Below the pieces are notes generated by a model that was not told the origin of the DNA, did not search any database, and saw nothing but the letters and a program-made list of their open reading frames with translations. From NCBI RefSeq assembly GCF_000308675.1, contig NZ_BAGE01000006.1, forward strand, positions 31,692 through 95,691: DNA of 64,000 nt. Reading direction: 5' to 3'. A program made the translations under genes and the position numbers. Within the stretch, counting starts at the first letter, position 1, and each line of letters opens with the position of its first letter. This document shows positions 39,406 through 47,601 of the stretch, piece after piece. Source of the stretch: Nocardia paucivorans NBRC 100373. GTDB taxonomy: Bacteria > Actinomycetota > Actinomycetes > Mycobacteriales > Mycobacteriaceae.

Positions 39406-39672
39406 TCGTCGACGTCAACGTGCTGCTCTACGCGGTCGACGAAAGCAAGTCCGCACCATGAGGTGGCGCACGCCTGGCTCGAGGACGCGATGAACGGTGA
39501 TGTGCGGGTCGGGTTTCCATGGCACAGCCTGATCGGTTTCGTCCAAAGCGTCACACATCCGAAGATTTTCACCGCGCCGATGACAGGTCGCGAAGCGCGA
39601 TCATATGTGGACGAGTGGCTGGATCAACCCGCTCCGCCGATGACGCCGACCGCGTCGAGATCGCACGCATGA
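39402..39672 (+). pseudogene. frameshifted, truncated VapC PIN-domain toxin
   Basis: ATG 39402 opens MIVDVNVLLYAVDES with the first PIN aspartate, then a stop appears after 20 codons. A one-base shift near 39448 restores HHEVAHAWLEDAMNGDVRVG, FPWHSLIGFVQSVTHPKIF and EARSYVDEWL. The frame ends at 39672 with unrelated PPMTPTASRSHA, so the second half of the PIN domain with the remaining acidic residues (GNLVxDAHLAALA in the family) is gone. The toxin is doubly inactivated. Confidence 0.8.
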
Positions 39673-39755
39673 AGGGGCGCAGCCCGAGCACGCTACCGGC
39701 CCCGGTCCTCTCGGTAGGGGAAGAGATCTCCACTCCAACCTCCGGATGTACCGAT

Positions 39756-41738
39756 CTACACCGTATCCGTCGGTGAGGGCGTGTGATCCGGTATGGGCCG
39801 AGAGCGCTGGATCCACTGCCGGTAGGTTTCGTGCCGAAATTGGTAGGCAGTGCCGTTGATACGGAGCAGACCGCTGCGCCGAGCCCACTCGAGGAACACG
39901 ATGGGTCGCTTCGAGAATTGTCTCGTGAATCGGAAAATGAGCACCGCGATATAGAAGCGGCCCGCCGCGAGTCCGATTACCAGCCCGGTGGCGAGTCCGG
40001 CCGCCGCCCCGAACGAGAGCCCGAACGTGAGGACGACCGCGAACTCGGCGGCGAACCCCTCCGCGAAATTGAACGCGAGTCCGCCCACGAGCGAGACGGC
40101 GGGCGCGAGCAGAACACCGCTCAAGGCCGCGGCCTGGATATCCTCACGAATGAGTCGCCGCTCATCGACCACGAGAGCCAGCTGCTCTTCCGTGTCCGCG
40201 CTCAACCCGACCAACATCCCAACCACGGGTCCGAGCGTGCACCCGGCCGCCAGTGCGGGTGCGAGGGCGGCCACGGGTATGGCCCCGACCAGGACCCAGA
40301 CCCCGATCATGAGCACGGTGCCGACCCCGGTTGTGAGCCCGGTCGTGAACCCCCGCCACCATCGAGACCGAGCGGGCACCCGCCATGCCACCTGATTCGC
40401 TTCGGGGAACGAGGTGTTCCAGGTCGTGTACCCGGCCATCAACCCGAACACCAGCGCGAATGCGGGCGCGTCCGTGCGGCGGAGAGTGAGCCCGACCGCA
40501 AGCTCGAACATGAGCGTGGTCACCATCCCGACCGCGAGTCCGTGCAGAACGCGAACGCGGGTGGTATCCGCGATCTCCCAGATTTCGTCGAGCCGGATGG
40601 CGGTGCCGTCTCGACCGGTGTCGCGGCGGTGTTGGAGGCAGCGGGCCAGTGACCGCAGCCATTTCTCGACATTGTCACCGGTGTAGTCGCGGTACTCCTC
40701 GATATCGTCGGTCGCGGCGACAGCGGCGGGGATCTGGACGGTGAACAGCAGATCGCGGACGGCATCGGGGTCGGGACAGTCGACGAGCCGGCCGGCGAGG
40801 GTGGGGGTGTGGCGCAGGGTGGTGGCGGTGAGGCCGAGAAGCCAGGGTGTCCGTAGGGCGGTGGCCAGGGGCCCGTCGGGATGATCGCGAATATGGGTGG
40901 TGAGGTCGGTCCAGGCGGAGTGCGTGGTGCCGATGTCGTGTCGATAGGTGGTGAGGTATTCGCTGATCTGATTCGGGAGCAGGGGTTGCAGGGTGACGAT
41001 GGTGGCGCCGTGCAGGCCGTGGTCTTCACCCAGACGCATCAGGTGCTCGAACTCATCGGTGCGGCAAAGGACGACTACGGGTCGGTCACGCCACAGACCG
41101 CGATTGAGCAGGCCCAGCAAGGCACGGGCCCGCGATCCCGCACCCTCCGGGGTGTCCATTTCGTCGAGACCGTCGATCACGGGAAGGACCAGGCCGCGGT
41201 CGACCATTATCCGAGCGACGTTGGGGCGCAACGAATAGTCGTAACCGAGGCGAGTGGCCAGCCACCGGGAGAATTCATATTCGCCGTCCCAGCCCGCGGC
41301 GTTGACCCGTACCGGCACCGGTTCCTCGGCGCGGCGGGCGTCGGCCAGATCCCAGCGTAGGGCCAGCAGCCTCGACACCAGATACGTCGCGGCCACGGTT
41401 TTGCCGCTACCCGGGACGCCGAGCACGACCAATCGGCGCCGGTGTGGCCGCTCCAGCAGATCGAAGTAGTCGCCGATCTCCTTGACCGTGGCCGAATCGA
41501 GTACCTCATCGGGTCGATGTGGTTGCGGTGCGGCGCGGAATTCGACATGCGCCAACGAACTGGCCCCGGCCCGTAATTCCCGCCGCAGACGCGCCTCTTC
41601 CTGCTCGACCTGCCCTGCCAGCCGGTCGGCCAGGACCGCGAGTGGCATTCTGTCGGTGTTCGGTCGCCACCATCGGTAGAGCTCCACCAGCGGTCTGAAC
41701 AGTGCCGCCAACAGCCGGAACGCCCACCCGATTTCCAT
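39756..41738 (-). CDS. NACHT-type NTPase with a multi-helix membrane domain
   Basis: A 660-residue STAND NTPase. After a hydrophobic/basic start (WAFRLLAALFRPLVELYRWW) and a coiled-coil-like stretch (34-60), the NACHT domain has Walker A GVPGSGKT (107-114) and Walker B LPVIDGLDEMD (185-195), followed by VVVLCRTDEFEHL. From about 405 to 610 the chain holds several glycine/alanine-rich membrane segments, and it ends in a soluble QFRHETYRQWIQ tail. NACHT proteins include bacterial antiphage systems, but also others; no effector is recognised here. No clear ribosome site: ATG 41738 or GTG 41747. It follows the broken VapBC pair tail to tail. Confidence 0.82.
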   Translation of the reverse strand: MEIGWAFRLLAALFRPLVELYRWWRPNTDRMPLAVLADRLAGQVEQEEARLRRELRAGASSLAHVEFRAAPQPHRPDEVLDSATVKEIGDYFDLLERPHRRRLVVLGVPGSGKTVAATYLVSRLLALRWDLADARRAEEPVPVRVNAAGWDGEYEFSRWLATRLGYDYSLRPNVARIMVDRGLVLPVIDGLDEMDTPEGAGSRARALLGLLNRGLWRDRPVVVLCRTDEFEHLMRLGEDHGLHGATIVTLQPLLPNQISEYLTTYRHDIGTTHSAWTDLTTHIRDHPDGPLATALRTPWLLGLTATTLRHTPTLAGRLVDCPDPDAVRDLLFTVQIPAAVAATDDIEEYRDYTGDNVEKWLRSLARCLQHRRDTGRDGTAIRLDEIWEIADTTRVRVLHGLAVGMVTTLMFELAVGLTLRRTDAPAFALVFGLMAGYTTWNTSFPEANQVAWRVPARSRWWRGFTTGLTTGVGTVLMIGVWVLVGAIPVAALAPALAAGCTLGPVVGMLVGLSADTEEQLALVVDERRLIREDIQAAALSGVLLAPAVSLVGGLAFNFAEGFAAEFAVVLTFGLSFGAAAGLATGLVIGLAAGRFYIAVLIFRFTRQFSKRPIVFLEWARRSGLLRINGTAYQFRHETYRQWIQRSRPIPDHTPSPTDTV

Positions 41739-41991
41739 ACCAGACACGCGTTATAGCTTGCCGGCGAACGGGTTTAGGCACCTGGTTTCGGCAGAGCACA
41801 TCCATGCCCCACTCGGCGAGCGAACACGGCGTGGGGGTGTTCCTCCGCTTCGATACCGAGTTCGTCCGTTTCCCGAAGCGGAGAGGATCAACCCACTTCG
41901 GCGGTGACGCTGGCCGCATCGTCGGTGAATAACATCATGACGGCTGGGCCGAAGGGTAATCGGAGCCGTCGGTCAGTCCATCATCTTCGTA

Positions 41992-43185
41992 TCAGCGCAC
42001 TCCGACACGCTCCGCGAAAGCACGCAGGCTGCTCTGCCTGTCTTTCTCCAACAATTCACCGACCACCTGCTTCAGCAAGGTCTGATAGCGCACCCACTCG
42101 GCGCCACCGACACGTTCGGCGGTGAGCAGCATGTCCAGCGCCCGCTGATGCCGGCCGGTGCGCGTCAACGCCGCTGCCTGATCCAGCAAATGCCGGGCCT
42201 GGCTCACCTGCGTAAGACCGCTGCCGTGATTCGGCATCTCCTTCGCCGCCTTCAACGCCTCCGGGTACCGCTCGCTCGAGACGTTGATATCGACGCTCTG
42301 CATCACCACCTGCGACGGACCGAAGTTGCACTCGTAGTCCTTGGTGTCCATCCCGATCCGACCGGCCACCTCCCCGGCGATCGCGGCCAGGTCCAGAGCT
42401 TCTACCGGTTTCTGGGCACGTCCCGTCGCTGTCGCACCCTGCAACACCAGCGACCCGTGCACCGACAGTTCCGCATTCGATGCGTTCCCGACCGGCTCCA
42501 CATCCGCGGCCGCCTTCAACGCTACCTTGTGCGACTCCTCATAGCGGCCTTGGACGAGCAGTTGCCACGCCACTGATCCACGCAGCGTTGCTGCCAGCAG
42601 CGGGTCGTTACCGCGTTCGGCCGCCCCGAGTGCCGCCCGAATCGCTGTGAACGCAGGGTCCGTCTGTCCAAGATGAACGAGCGTGCACCCGGTTACCCAG
42701 TACATGCGCGCCAGCAACTCGTGCGCCGGAGCGACTGCCTCGGCCTGAGCGGCATGCGCAGTCGCCCGAAGCTGCGAGATTCCCGGCGGGAGGACCGAGG
42801 TCAATACCTCGTACCGGCCGCCCCAATACGCGCCCCACGCATAGTCGACCGCGCGCTGAGCCTGCTTCAGCGAGACGACGGACTCTTCGTCGAAGTCGAC
42901 CTCTATGAGGTCGTCGACACTGGTCAGGGCGCGGCGAATCGCGACCACACCCGCCTCCGGGTCCTCGGACGGAATTCCGTACCGCTTCCCGACCAGGTCG
43001 GCGATGTCGATGTCCAGAGCACGGGCGATCTTCTGCAGGCCGGCGATACTCGCGCCCGTTCGGACTCCACGCTCCAGTTTCTTGATGAGATCCAGGCTGA
43101 CTCCGGCCTGTTCGGCCAGTTGCTTCTGTGTCAGCCTCTTGCCTCGGTAACAACGAATCCGCCGGCCGAGGGTGTCCTGTTCCAT
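41992..43185 (-). CDS. XRE regulator with TPR-like C-terminus (second of tandem pair)
   Basis: A 397-residue regulator: N-terminal XRE helix-turn-helix (RLTQKQLAEQAGVSLDLIKK, LERGVRTGAS) at about 8-65, then about 320 residues of helical repeats with alternating LLARMYWVTGCTLVHLG and LAATLRGSVAWQLLVQG patterns, a TPR-like peptide- or small-molecule-sensing module. It starts 24 bases after the stop of the related upstream gene, so the two form an operon. Such XRE-TPR proteins are abundant in Nocardia and Streptomyces and mostly uncharacterised. Confidence 0.82.
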   Translation of the reverse strand: MEQDTLGRRIRCYRGKRLTQKQLAEQAGVSLDLIKKLERGVRTGASIAGLQKIARALDIDIADLVGKRYGIPSEDPEAGVVAIRRALTSVDDLIEVDFDEESVVSLKQAQRAVDYAWGAYWGGRYEVLTSVLPPGISQLRATAHAAQAEAVAPAHELLARMYWVTGCTLVHLGQTDPAFTAIRAALGAAERGNDPLLAATLRGSVAWQLLVQGRYEESHKVALKAAADVEPVGNASNAELSVHGSLVLQGATATGRAQKPVEALDLAAIAGEVAGRIGMDTKDYECNFGPSQVVMQSVDINVSSERYPEALKAAKEMPNHGSGLTQVSQARHLLDQAAALTRTGRHQRALDMLLTAERVGGAEWVRYQTLLKQVVGELLEKDRQSSLRAFAERVGVR

Positions 43186-43209
43186 AGCTGATCCCCCGGT
43201 GAGCCCTTG

Positions 43210-44421
43210 CTATACCTGGCTGATTCCGCACCATGCCGCGAATCCGCGCAAAGTCTCCCTGGATCGAGCTTCCACCCGAGCCAACGCGCGCACCGTCTCG
43301 TGCACCATGGGGTGGTATCGGGTCTGCGTCGGCGCGATCCGCCGCGCTGTCTGCAACGCGCCGAACGCGCCCTCCCGATCCCCGTGCAACAAGAAAGCTC
43401 GCGCCAGATCGATGTAGTGATGCCCGGCTCGCTCACGCGGGGTGCCGCTCGGCAACCGCACTGTTTCGGCTCGCTTTATCGCAGTGGTGCCGTCGAGGGC
43501 TTCAACCGCCAACCCCACAGACCAGATGGCTACGTTCGTCGGCCCGAAGCACAGCCGGTAATCGTCTCGGTCGTAACCGATTCGCTGTGCGGTCTCCCTC
43601 GCCTCGGTCAGGTGGGCGTCAGCAGTGTCTTTGCGGCCGGCACGCGCGGCTGCCAAACCGGACTTGAGATGCAGGTTCCCCCACATCGCGAGCGTGGGCG
43701 GATCGCCCCTGCCGAGGTCCGCTTCGATCTGCCGGCGGCTGCCTTCCAGGAAGCGCTCCGCCCCGGCCCAGTCGGCGGCGCAGATCATTTCCCCCGCACG
43801 CTGGTAGTCACCGGCCAGCACTGCCAATTTGTCACCCGACTGTGCGGCAGCCCATTCATAGCGGTCCACCGCCAGCGATGCGAGGTCGGTATAGCCGAGT
43901 TTGTAGACGATCTGAGAGGTCGCCGCATACGTCTCCGCGAGCAGACCGAAAATGCGTTCCTGCTCCGATCCCTGAGCGGAGTGCCACGCCACTCTCAGGT
44001 CATGAAGCAGCGAGGGCAGCAGTGTGCCCAACTCATGCAGCTTCACCATGTGCCGCAGCTTCGACGCGCGTGCCACATCTTTGACCAGATCGTCGATCGA
44101 CCGGGGTGGGACATCATCCGGGGGAAGTCGGTACACGGCCATCTCTCGTCGGATATCGGGGATGCCCGAATGCGCCATTTTCTCGTCCCGAGTTTCCCTC
44201 GGGTATGGCTGATCCAGTAAGTCCGCGATACCGACCTTCAGTGCGCGGGCACATGCGCTCACGAACGCCGGAGATGCCGGAGCACGCCCTTGCTCCACGG
44301 CTTTGACCAATGAGGTAGAGACATTGGCCTTGGCGGCCAATCGCGCCTGAGTCAAGCCGGCGAGCTTGCGTTCTTCGGCTACGCGCGCCCCCACGCCGTT
44401 GATCTTCTGCTTGGTACCCAT
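43210..44421 (-). CDS. XRE regulator with TPR-like C-terminus (first of tandem pair)
   Basis: 403 residues: XRE domain at about 9-65 (RVAEERKLAGLTQARLAAKA, SLVKAVEQGRAPASP), then a helical-repeat domain with YAATSQIVYKLGYTDLASLA and SGLAAARAGRKDTADAHL. It shares layout with the downstream gene but only moderate sequence, so the duplication is old. It diverges from the four small ORFs at 44584-45345 across about 160 bases. A truncated relative of its DNA-binding domain stands at 52241-52486, again opposite a relative of the first small ORF. Confidence 0.82.
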   Translation of the reverse strand: MGTKQKINGVGARVAEERKLAGLTQARLAAKANVSTSLVKAVEQGRAPASPAFVSACARALKVGIADLLDQPYPRETRDEKMAHSGIPDIRREMAVYRLPPDDVPPRSIDDLVKDVARASKLRHMVKLHELGTLLPSLLHDLRVAWHSAQGSEQERIFGLLAETYAATSQIVYKLGYTDLASLAVDRYEWAAAQSGDKLAVLAGDYQRAGEMICAADWAGAERFLEGSRRQIEADLGRGDPPTLAMWGNLHLKSGLAAARAGRKDTADAHLTEARETAQRIGYDRDDYRLCFGPTNVAIWSVGLAVEALDGTTAIKRAETVRLPSGTPRERAGHHYIDLARAFLLHGDREGAFGALQTARRIAPTQTRYHPMVHETVRALARVEARSRETLRGFAAWCGISQV

Positions 44422-44583
44422 ACATCACATCCTGGCGTTATCCCCTAACACCATGGTGCCAAAAGTCTTGTCCCCTCACTGGTGAACGTCGAACGAACCT
44501 ACGTACATCATCCCCGCCGATTGATCCTTGGCACCGGCGCGGGATCGGTCACCACCACAACCACTACACAAGCCGAGGTATCC

Positions 44584-44805
44584 ATGTCTGAGATCAACAC
44601 CGATCCCGCCGCCGAGATGCGTTCGGGTATATGGGCGCCGGGATGGCCCCACGAAGCACCCGATGAGCCGTTCGCCACCGCTCAGGCTCATGCCGTTATG
44701 CAAACCCATAAGGACTGTGGGTTGGAATGCGCTCGGAAGCAGGCCGCCTGGGATGCGCTCGTCGCGGTCGGGCGGATCGTTCCCGATACGGGCAGGACGC
44801 GATGA
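44584..44805 (+). CDS. small conserved protein, first of four coupled ORFs
   Basis: 73 residues, soluble: EMRSGIWAPGWPHEAPDE, then a motif HKDCGLECARKQAAWDALV with two cysteines and a helix, ending in a basic tail. GAGG stands seven bases before the ATG. A decayed relative at 52697 begins similarly (QMRSGIRARWRPHE). Position opposite an XRE-TPR gene suggests that the regulator controls, or its product binds to, this small protein, as in other actinobacterial XRE/small-protein pairs; this is inference. Confidence 0.7.
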   Translation: MSEINTDPAAEMRSGIWAPGWPHEAPDEPFATAQAHAVMQTHKDCGLECARKQAAWDALVAVGRIVPDTGRTR

Positions 44806-44972
44806 GCGGTGTAGTGCCCGCCGAGTTGGTCAATCGGTGGCGTATGGAGAAGTGCGACGACCTCGCCGCGCCGACCGGTATCGAGCATGCGCGGTTCATG
44901 CTCACCTTCCATGCCGGGCATGGTTGCCGTCGTTTCCTCGTCGGGTTGGCCTACACGTCGGAGGTGATGTGA
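44802..44972 (+). CDS. small protein, second of four coupled ORFs
   Basis: 56 residues beginning MSGVVPAELVNRWRMEKCDD, with EHARFMLTFHAGHGCRRFL; no family known. The ATG overlaps the previous stop (ATGA). It is too short to be certain from sequence alone, but the overlaps on both sides argue for real translation. Confidence 0.6.
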   Translation: MSGVVPAELVNRWRMEKCDDLAAPTGIEHARFMLTFHAGHGCRRFLVGLAYTSEVM

Positions 44973-45130
44973 TGGCGCTTCCGCAACGGAGACCACTGGA
45001 CGAGCAGGTCAAGGGGCGGAAGTCGTTTCTGGCGGATGTGCCGCACACCGCCATGTTGGTCCGGATCGCCGAACACTTGCGCGCAGTGGAGGATGCGTCC
45101 GGGGACCATGTCGTCTCGGAGGCGCCGTGA
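44972..45130 (+). CDS. small protein, third of four coupled ORFs
   Basis: 52 residues, MALPQRRPLDEQVKGRKSF then MLVRIAEHLRAVEDASGDH; mostly one amphipathic helix. The ATG shares its A with the previous TGA stop, and GGAGG lies seven bases upstream, a very good ribosome site. Function unknown. Confidence 0.62.
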   Translation: MALPQRRPLDEQVKGRKSFLADVPHTAMLVRIAEHLRAVEDASGDHVVSEAP

Positions 45131-45345
45131 ACGAGCTCAGCGATCCCTACCTCGGCATTCTGATTTCGAGCGACGGCATGGTCTGCCGTATCGGTCTCGA
45201 CGGTTTCCCTATCGACTATCCGCCGGAGCCGCCCGAACCCGACGAACAGCAGACCCATGGTTGTGAGCCATTGTTGGCCGTCTACGACGAGACATTTCGT
45301 GATCGAGCCCGCGACGCTACCAGAGACCGGGACGAGCACGACTGA
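45127..45345 (+). CDS. small acidic protein, fourth of four coupled ORFs
   Basis: 72 residues, acidic and proline-rich (YPPEPPEPDEQQ), with the beta-hairpin-like start YLGILISSDGMVCRIGLDGF. The GTG overlaps the previous stop (GTGA) and follows GGAGG. No family known. It ends 43 bases before the convergent exonuclease gene. Confidence 0.62.
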   Translation: MNELSDPYLGILISSDGMVCRIGLDGFPIDYPPEPPEPDEQQTHGCEPLLAVYDETFRDRARDATRDRDEHD

Positions 45346-45388
45346 CCCGACGAAATCGGTGGTCGGCCGTTCCCGGCCTCGCCGGCGG

Positions 45389-45988
45389 TTACCGGCAGCG
45401 CTGGTAACCGGTGGGGGACAGCGAGCCGAGACGGGTGCCGGTGGCTTTCGCGAGTGCCTCGAGGTCGTGGGCGCCGACTCGGGTCGCGATGGCGACGGCG
45501 ATATCGGCGGCCGCGGCGGCGTCGGCTCCGGCCTGGTGATGGGTGGCGAGGCGGACACCGAGGGCGGTGCTCACATCCGGCAATCGGTATCGGCGCAGCT
45601 GCGGCAGGTGCCGCTCGGCCCAGCGGCGGGTGCAGCCGTAGGACCATGTCGGGACGGGCACTCCGCTGTGGCCGCAGGCCTGGGTCAGCGCGTTCATATC
45701 GAAGTCGGCGTTGTGCGCGACGACCGGGAGTCCGTCGATCACGGCGAGCGCCGCCTCGAGTTGCCGGGCGAAGCTCGGTTGGCCGGCCACCATATCGGCG
45801 GTGATGCCGTGAATGCCGACGTTCCTGGGGTGGAAGCTGTTCACCGGCTCCGGGGGCCTGCACAGCCACGTCCGGGTTTCGACGCGCACTCCGTCGCGGA
45901 CAACGGCGATTCCGATCGCGCAGATACTGCCGTACTTGGGGTTGGCGGTTTCGACGTCGAAGGCGGCGAAGTTCAGACTGCTGGTCAT
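45389..45988 (-). CDS. DEDDh 3'-5' exonuclease (DnaQ-like)
   Basis: A 199-residue exonuclease domain: ExoI motif FAAFDVETA (Asp11, Glu13), ExoII VVAHNADFDMNAL near 92-104, and ExoIII with HHQAGADAAAAADIA, giving the histidine and aspartate of the DEDDh type. It lacks BRCT or polymerase domains. Such stand-alone proteins may repair DNA or trim RNA. Eight bases behind the DUF4352-like gene on the same strand, so perhaps co-transcribed. Confidence 0.88.
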   Translation of the reverse strand: MTSSLNFAAFDVETANPKYGSICAIGIAVVRDGVRVETRTWLCRPPEPVNSFHPRNVGIHGITADMVAGQPSFARQLEAALAVIDGLPVVAHNADFDMNALTQACGHSGVPVPTWSYGCTRRWAERHLPQLRRYRLPDVSTALGVRLATHHQAGADAAAAADIAVAIATRVGAHDLEALAKATGTRLGSLSPTGYQRCR

Positions 45989-45996
45989 CGTGGGCC

Positions 45997-46572
45997 TCAC
46001 CGTACCGCCACCCGGACACCGCCGGAGAACATCGAGTCGTGGAATTCCAGCGCCGCGGGGGCGGTGCCGGTGGGGACGTCGAAGGCGAGGATCACCGAGA
46101 ACTTGTTGCCCGGGTTGATATCGGCGAAGGTGTCGTCGTTCAGGTAGATCTCGGCCTCGGTGTCGTTGGTGAACTCGCGGCCTTGGGTGTCGATGAGTTT
46201 CTGGTTGCTGCCGAAGTAGGACTGGGGCCGGTCGCTGGTGTTGGTGACGTCGATGTGGACGAGGATGAACTCGCCCTGCGCGGTTTTGCTCAGGAAATCG
46301 CCGACCGATTTCGTGGGCGGTTCGACCCGGGTGACCACGAACGCGAATTTGCCGTCGCGTACCTCCGAACCGGCGGGGGCGATGTCTTCGCCGGTGTCCG
46401 GCGCGGAGCCGGTGGCGACGCCGCCGCTCGGTTTGTCCGCGTCGTCGGCGCTGGTGGCGATGATTCCGGCGCAACCCCCGCACAGCAGGATGAAGAAACC
46501 GATGACGCCGAGGACGATCCAGAGCCCGGTGCGGCTTTTGCGCGGGGGCTGGGGATAATGGGGATTGGTCAT
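45997..46572 (-). CDS. membrane-anchored DUF4352-type protein
   Basis: 191 residues: short cytosolic N-terminus rich in proline, one membrane helix (LWIVLGVIGFFILLCGGCAG, 17-36), then an extracytoplasmic linker and an immunoglobulin-like DUF4352 domain (FAFVVTRVEPP, then GEFILVHIDVTNTSDRPQSY and SVILAFDVPTGTAPAALEF). Such domains are found on surface proteins of Gram-positive bacteria; their ligands are unknown. Confidence 0.82.
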   Translation of the reverse strand: MTNPHYPQPPRKSRTGLWIVLGVIGFFILLCGGCAGIIATSADDADKPSGGVATGSAPDTGEDIAPAGSEVRDGKFAFVVTRVEPPTKSVGDFLSKTAQGEFILVHIDVTNTSDRPQSYFGSNQKLIDTQGREFTNDTEAEIYLNDDTFADINPGNKFSVILAFDVPTGTAPAALEFHDSMFSGGVRVAVR

Positions 46573-46614
46573 CTGACCTGACTCCTCGAGTTGACTTGCA
46601 ACGGATACCGGTGG

Positions 46615-47223
46615 CTACCAGCAGAAGCGGTGCCCGCGGATGTATTCGCATTCCTCCTGGTAGTCCCACTGGTCCGGGACATCGGAGTTGGGGATGGCCG
46701 CACCGGCCGCCCCGCCGAGCGCCATACCGCCGAACAGGCCCACGAGCAGACCGACCGGCAGACTGATCGGGATCAGCAGACCGCCCGCGGCGATTCCGAT
46801 CACCATGCCGACGACGATTCCGGTGACGACGCCGACCGCGCCGCCGAGTGCGACGCCCGCCTCGATGCTGCGTTGGCGCGGCGAGGTTTTGCGCCAGTAG
46901 CCGATGTCCTGGGCGGCGATATCGGCGACCATCTTCGCGCCGTTCGCCGCCACGCGCGGGGTCATGGTGAGCATGTGCTCGCCGACCTGGAGCGCGCGGG
47001 GGATGCCGGCGATAGTGGTTCCGTTCGCGGCGACGATGTCGATCGTGTCCGCGGTGACGGTGAAGGTGCCGCCGGTGAGTTCGGCGGTGAGGGTTTTCCC
47101 GTCGCGGCTCACGAGGTAGCCGACGCCTTGGTCGGCTCCTCGGGCGCTTTCCGGCACGACGGTCGCGGTCTCGCCGACGGCGGGTGGCGGGGCCGCGACG
47201 GCGGTGTGCTCGACGACGCCCAC
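46615..47223 (-). CDS. secreted glycine-zipper protein, probable start-site frameshift
   Basis: The open frame from GTG 47223 gives 202 residues: VTADTIDIVAANGTTIAGIP, MTPRVAANGAKMVAD, then a glycine-zipper membrane-like region (GGAVGVVTGIVVGMVIGIAA, GLLVGLFGGMALGGAAGAA) and a C-terminal CEYIRGHRFCW. This resembles a family of secreted proteins common in Nocardia. The natural start appears to be ATG 47270 after AGGAG, but the DNA reads ATGAAATCAAG where one more A would give a basic signal peptide leading into LTAAAALAIAAV. As written, that ATG is out of frame, so the signal peptide is lost unless the base is an error. Confidence 0.7.
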   Translation of the reverse strand: MGVVEHTAVAAPPPAVGETATVVPESARGADQGVGYLVSRDGKTLTAELTGGTFTVTADTIDIVAANGTTIAGIPRALQVGEHMLTMTPRVAANGAKMVADIAAQDIGYWRKTSPRQRSIEAGVALGGAVGVVTGIVVGMVIGIAAGGLLIPISLPVGLLVGLFGGMALGGAAGAAIPNSDVPDQWDYQEECEYIRGHRFCW

Positions 47224-47289
47224 GGCGGCGATCGCGAGTGCGGCGGCAGCGGTGAGTTTCTTGATTTCATGCTGGGTGGTTCTCCTGGT

Positions 47290-47601
47290 TCAGACCCCGG
47301 GTTCGGGGCCGGTGGTGGGGTCGCCGGCATTGCGGGCCTGGCTGGTGAGATGCCAGCCGGCGCATTCCGGGCATCGGTAGGTCCGCTGTTCCCGCCTTCT
47401 GGGGTTGTCGTGGTCGAGGCCGACCAGCACCAGCTCGGCGGTTTCGGGGTCGAAGTAGCGGATCTTCCCGGTCACCGCGCACCGGCTGCGCCGGGGAAGC
47501 AGCGGCAGGGCGCGGAGGTCGTCACCGTGACGCAACCGCAGCGGCCGGTGTCCGCGGGCGGCGGGCCTGAAACCGGGCACCCCGGTGTTCGACAAGGTCA
47601 T
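47290..47601 (-). CDS. small zinc-ribbon-like protein
   Basis: Up to 103 residues; the convincing part is the last 60: RCAVTGKIRYFDPETAELVL, NPRRREQRTYRCPECAGWHL and TSQ. The CxxxGK and CPECAGWH pair resembles small actinobacterial zinc-knuckle proteins. The 5' end is unclear: upstream of RCAVTGK the frame has low-complexity arginine-rich sequence overlapping the broken 5' end of hsdR on the other strand, so this gene too may have lost its start at the same junction (about 47575). Confidence 0.5.
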   Translation of the reverse strand: MTLSNTGVPGFRPAARGHRPLRLRHGDDLRALPLLPRRSRCAVTGKIRYFDPETAELVLVGLDHDNPRRREQRTYRCPECAGWHLTSQARNAGDPTTGPEPGV

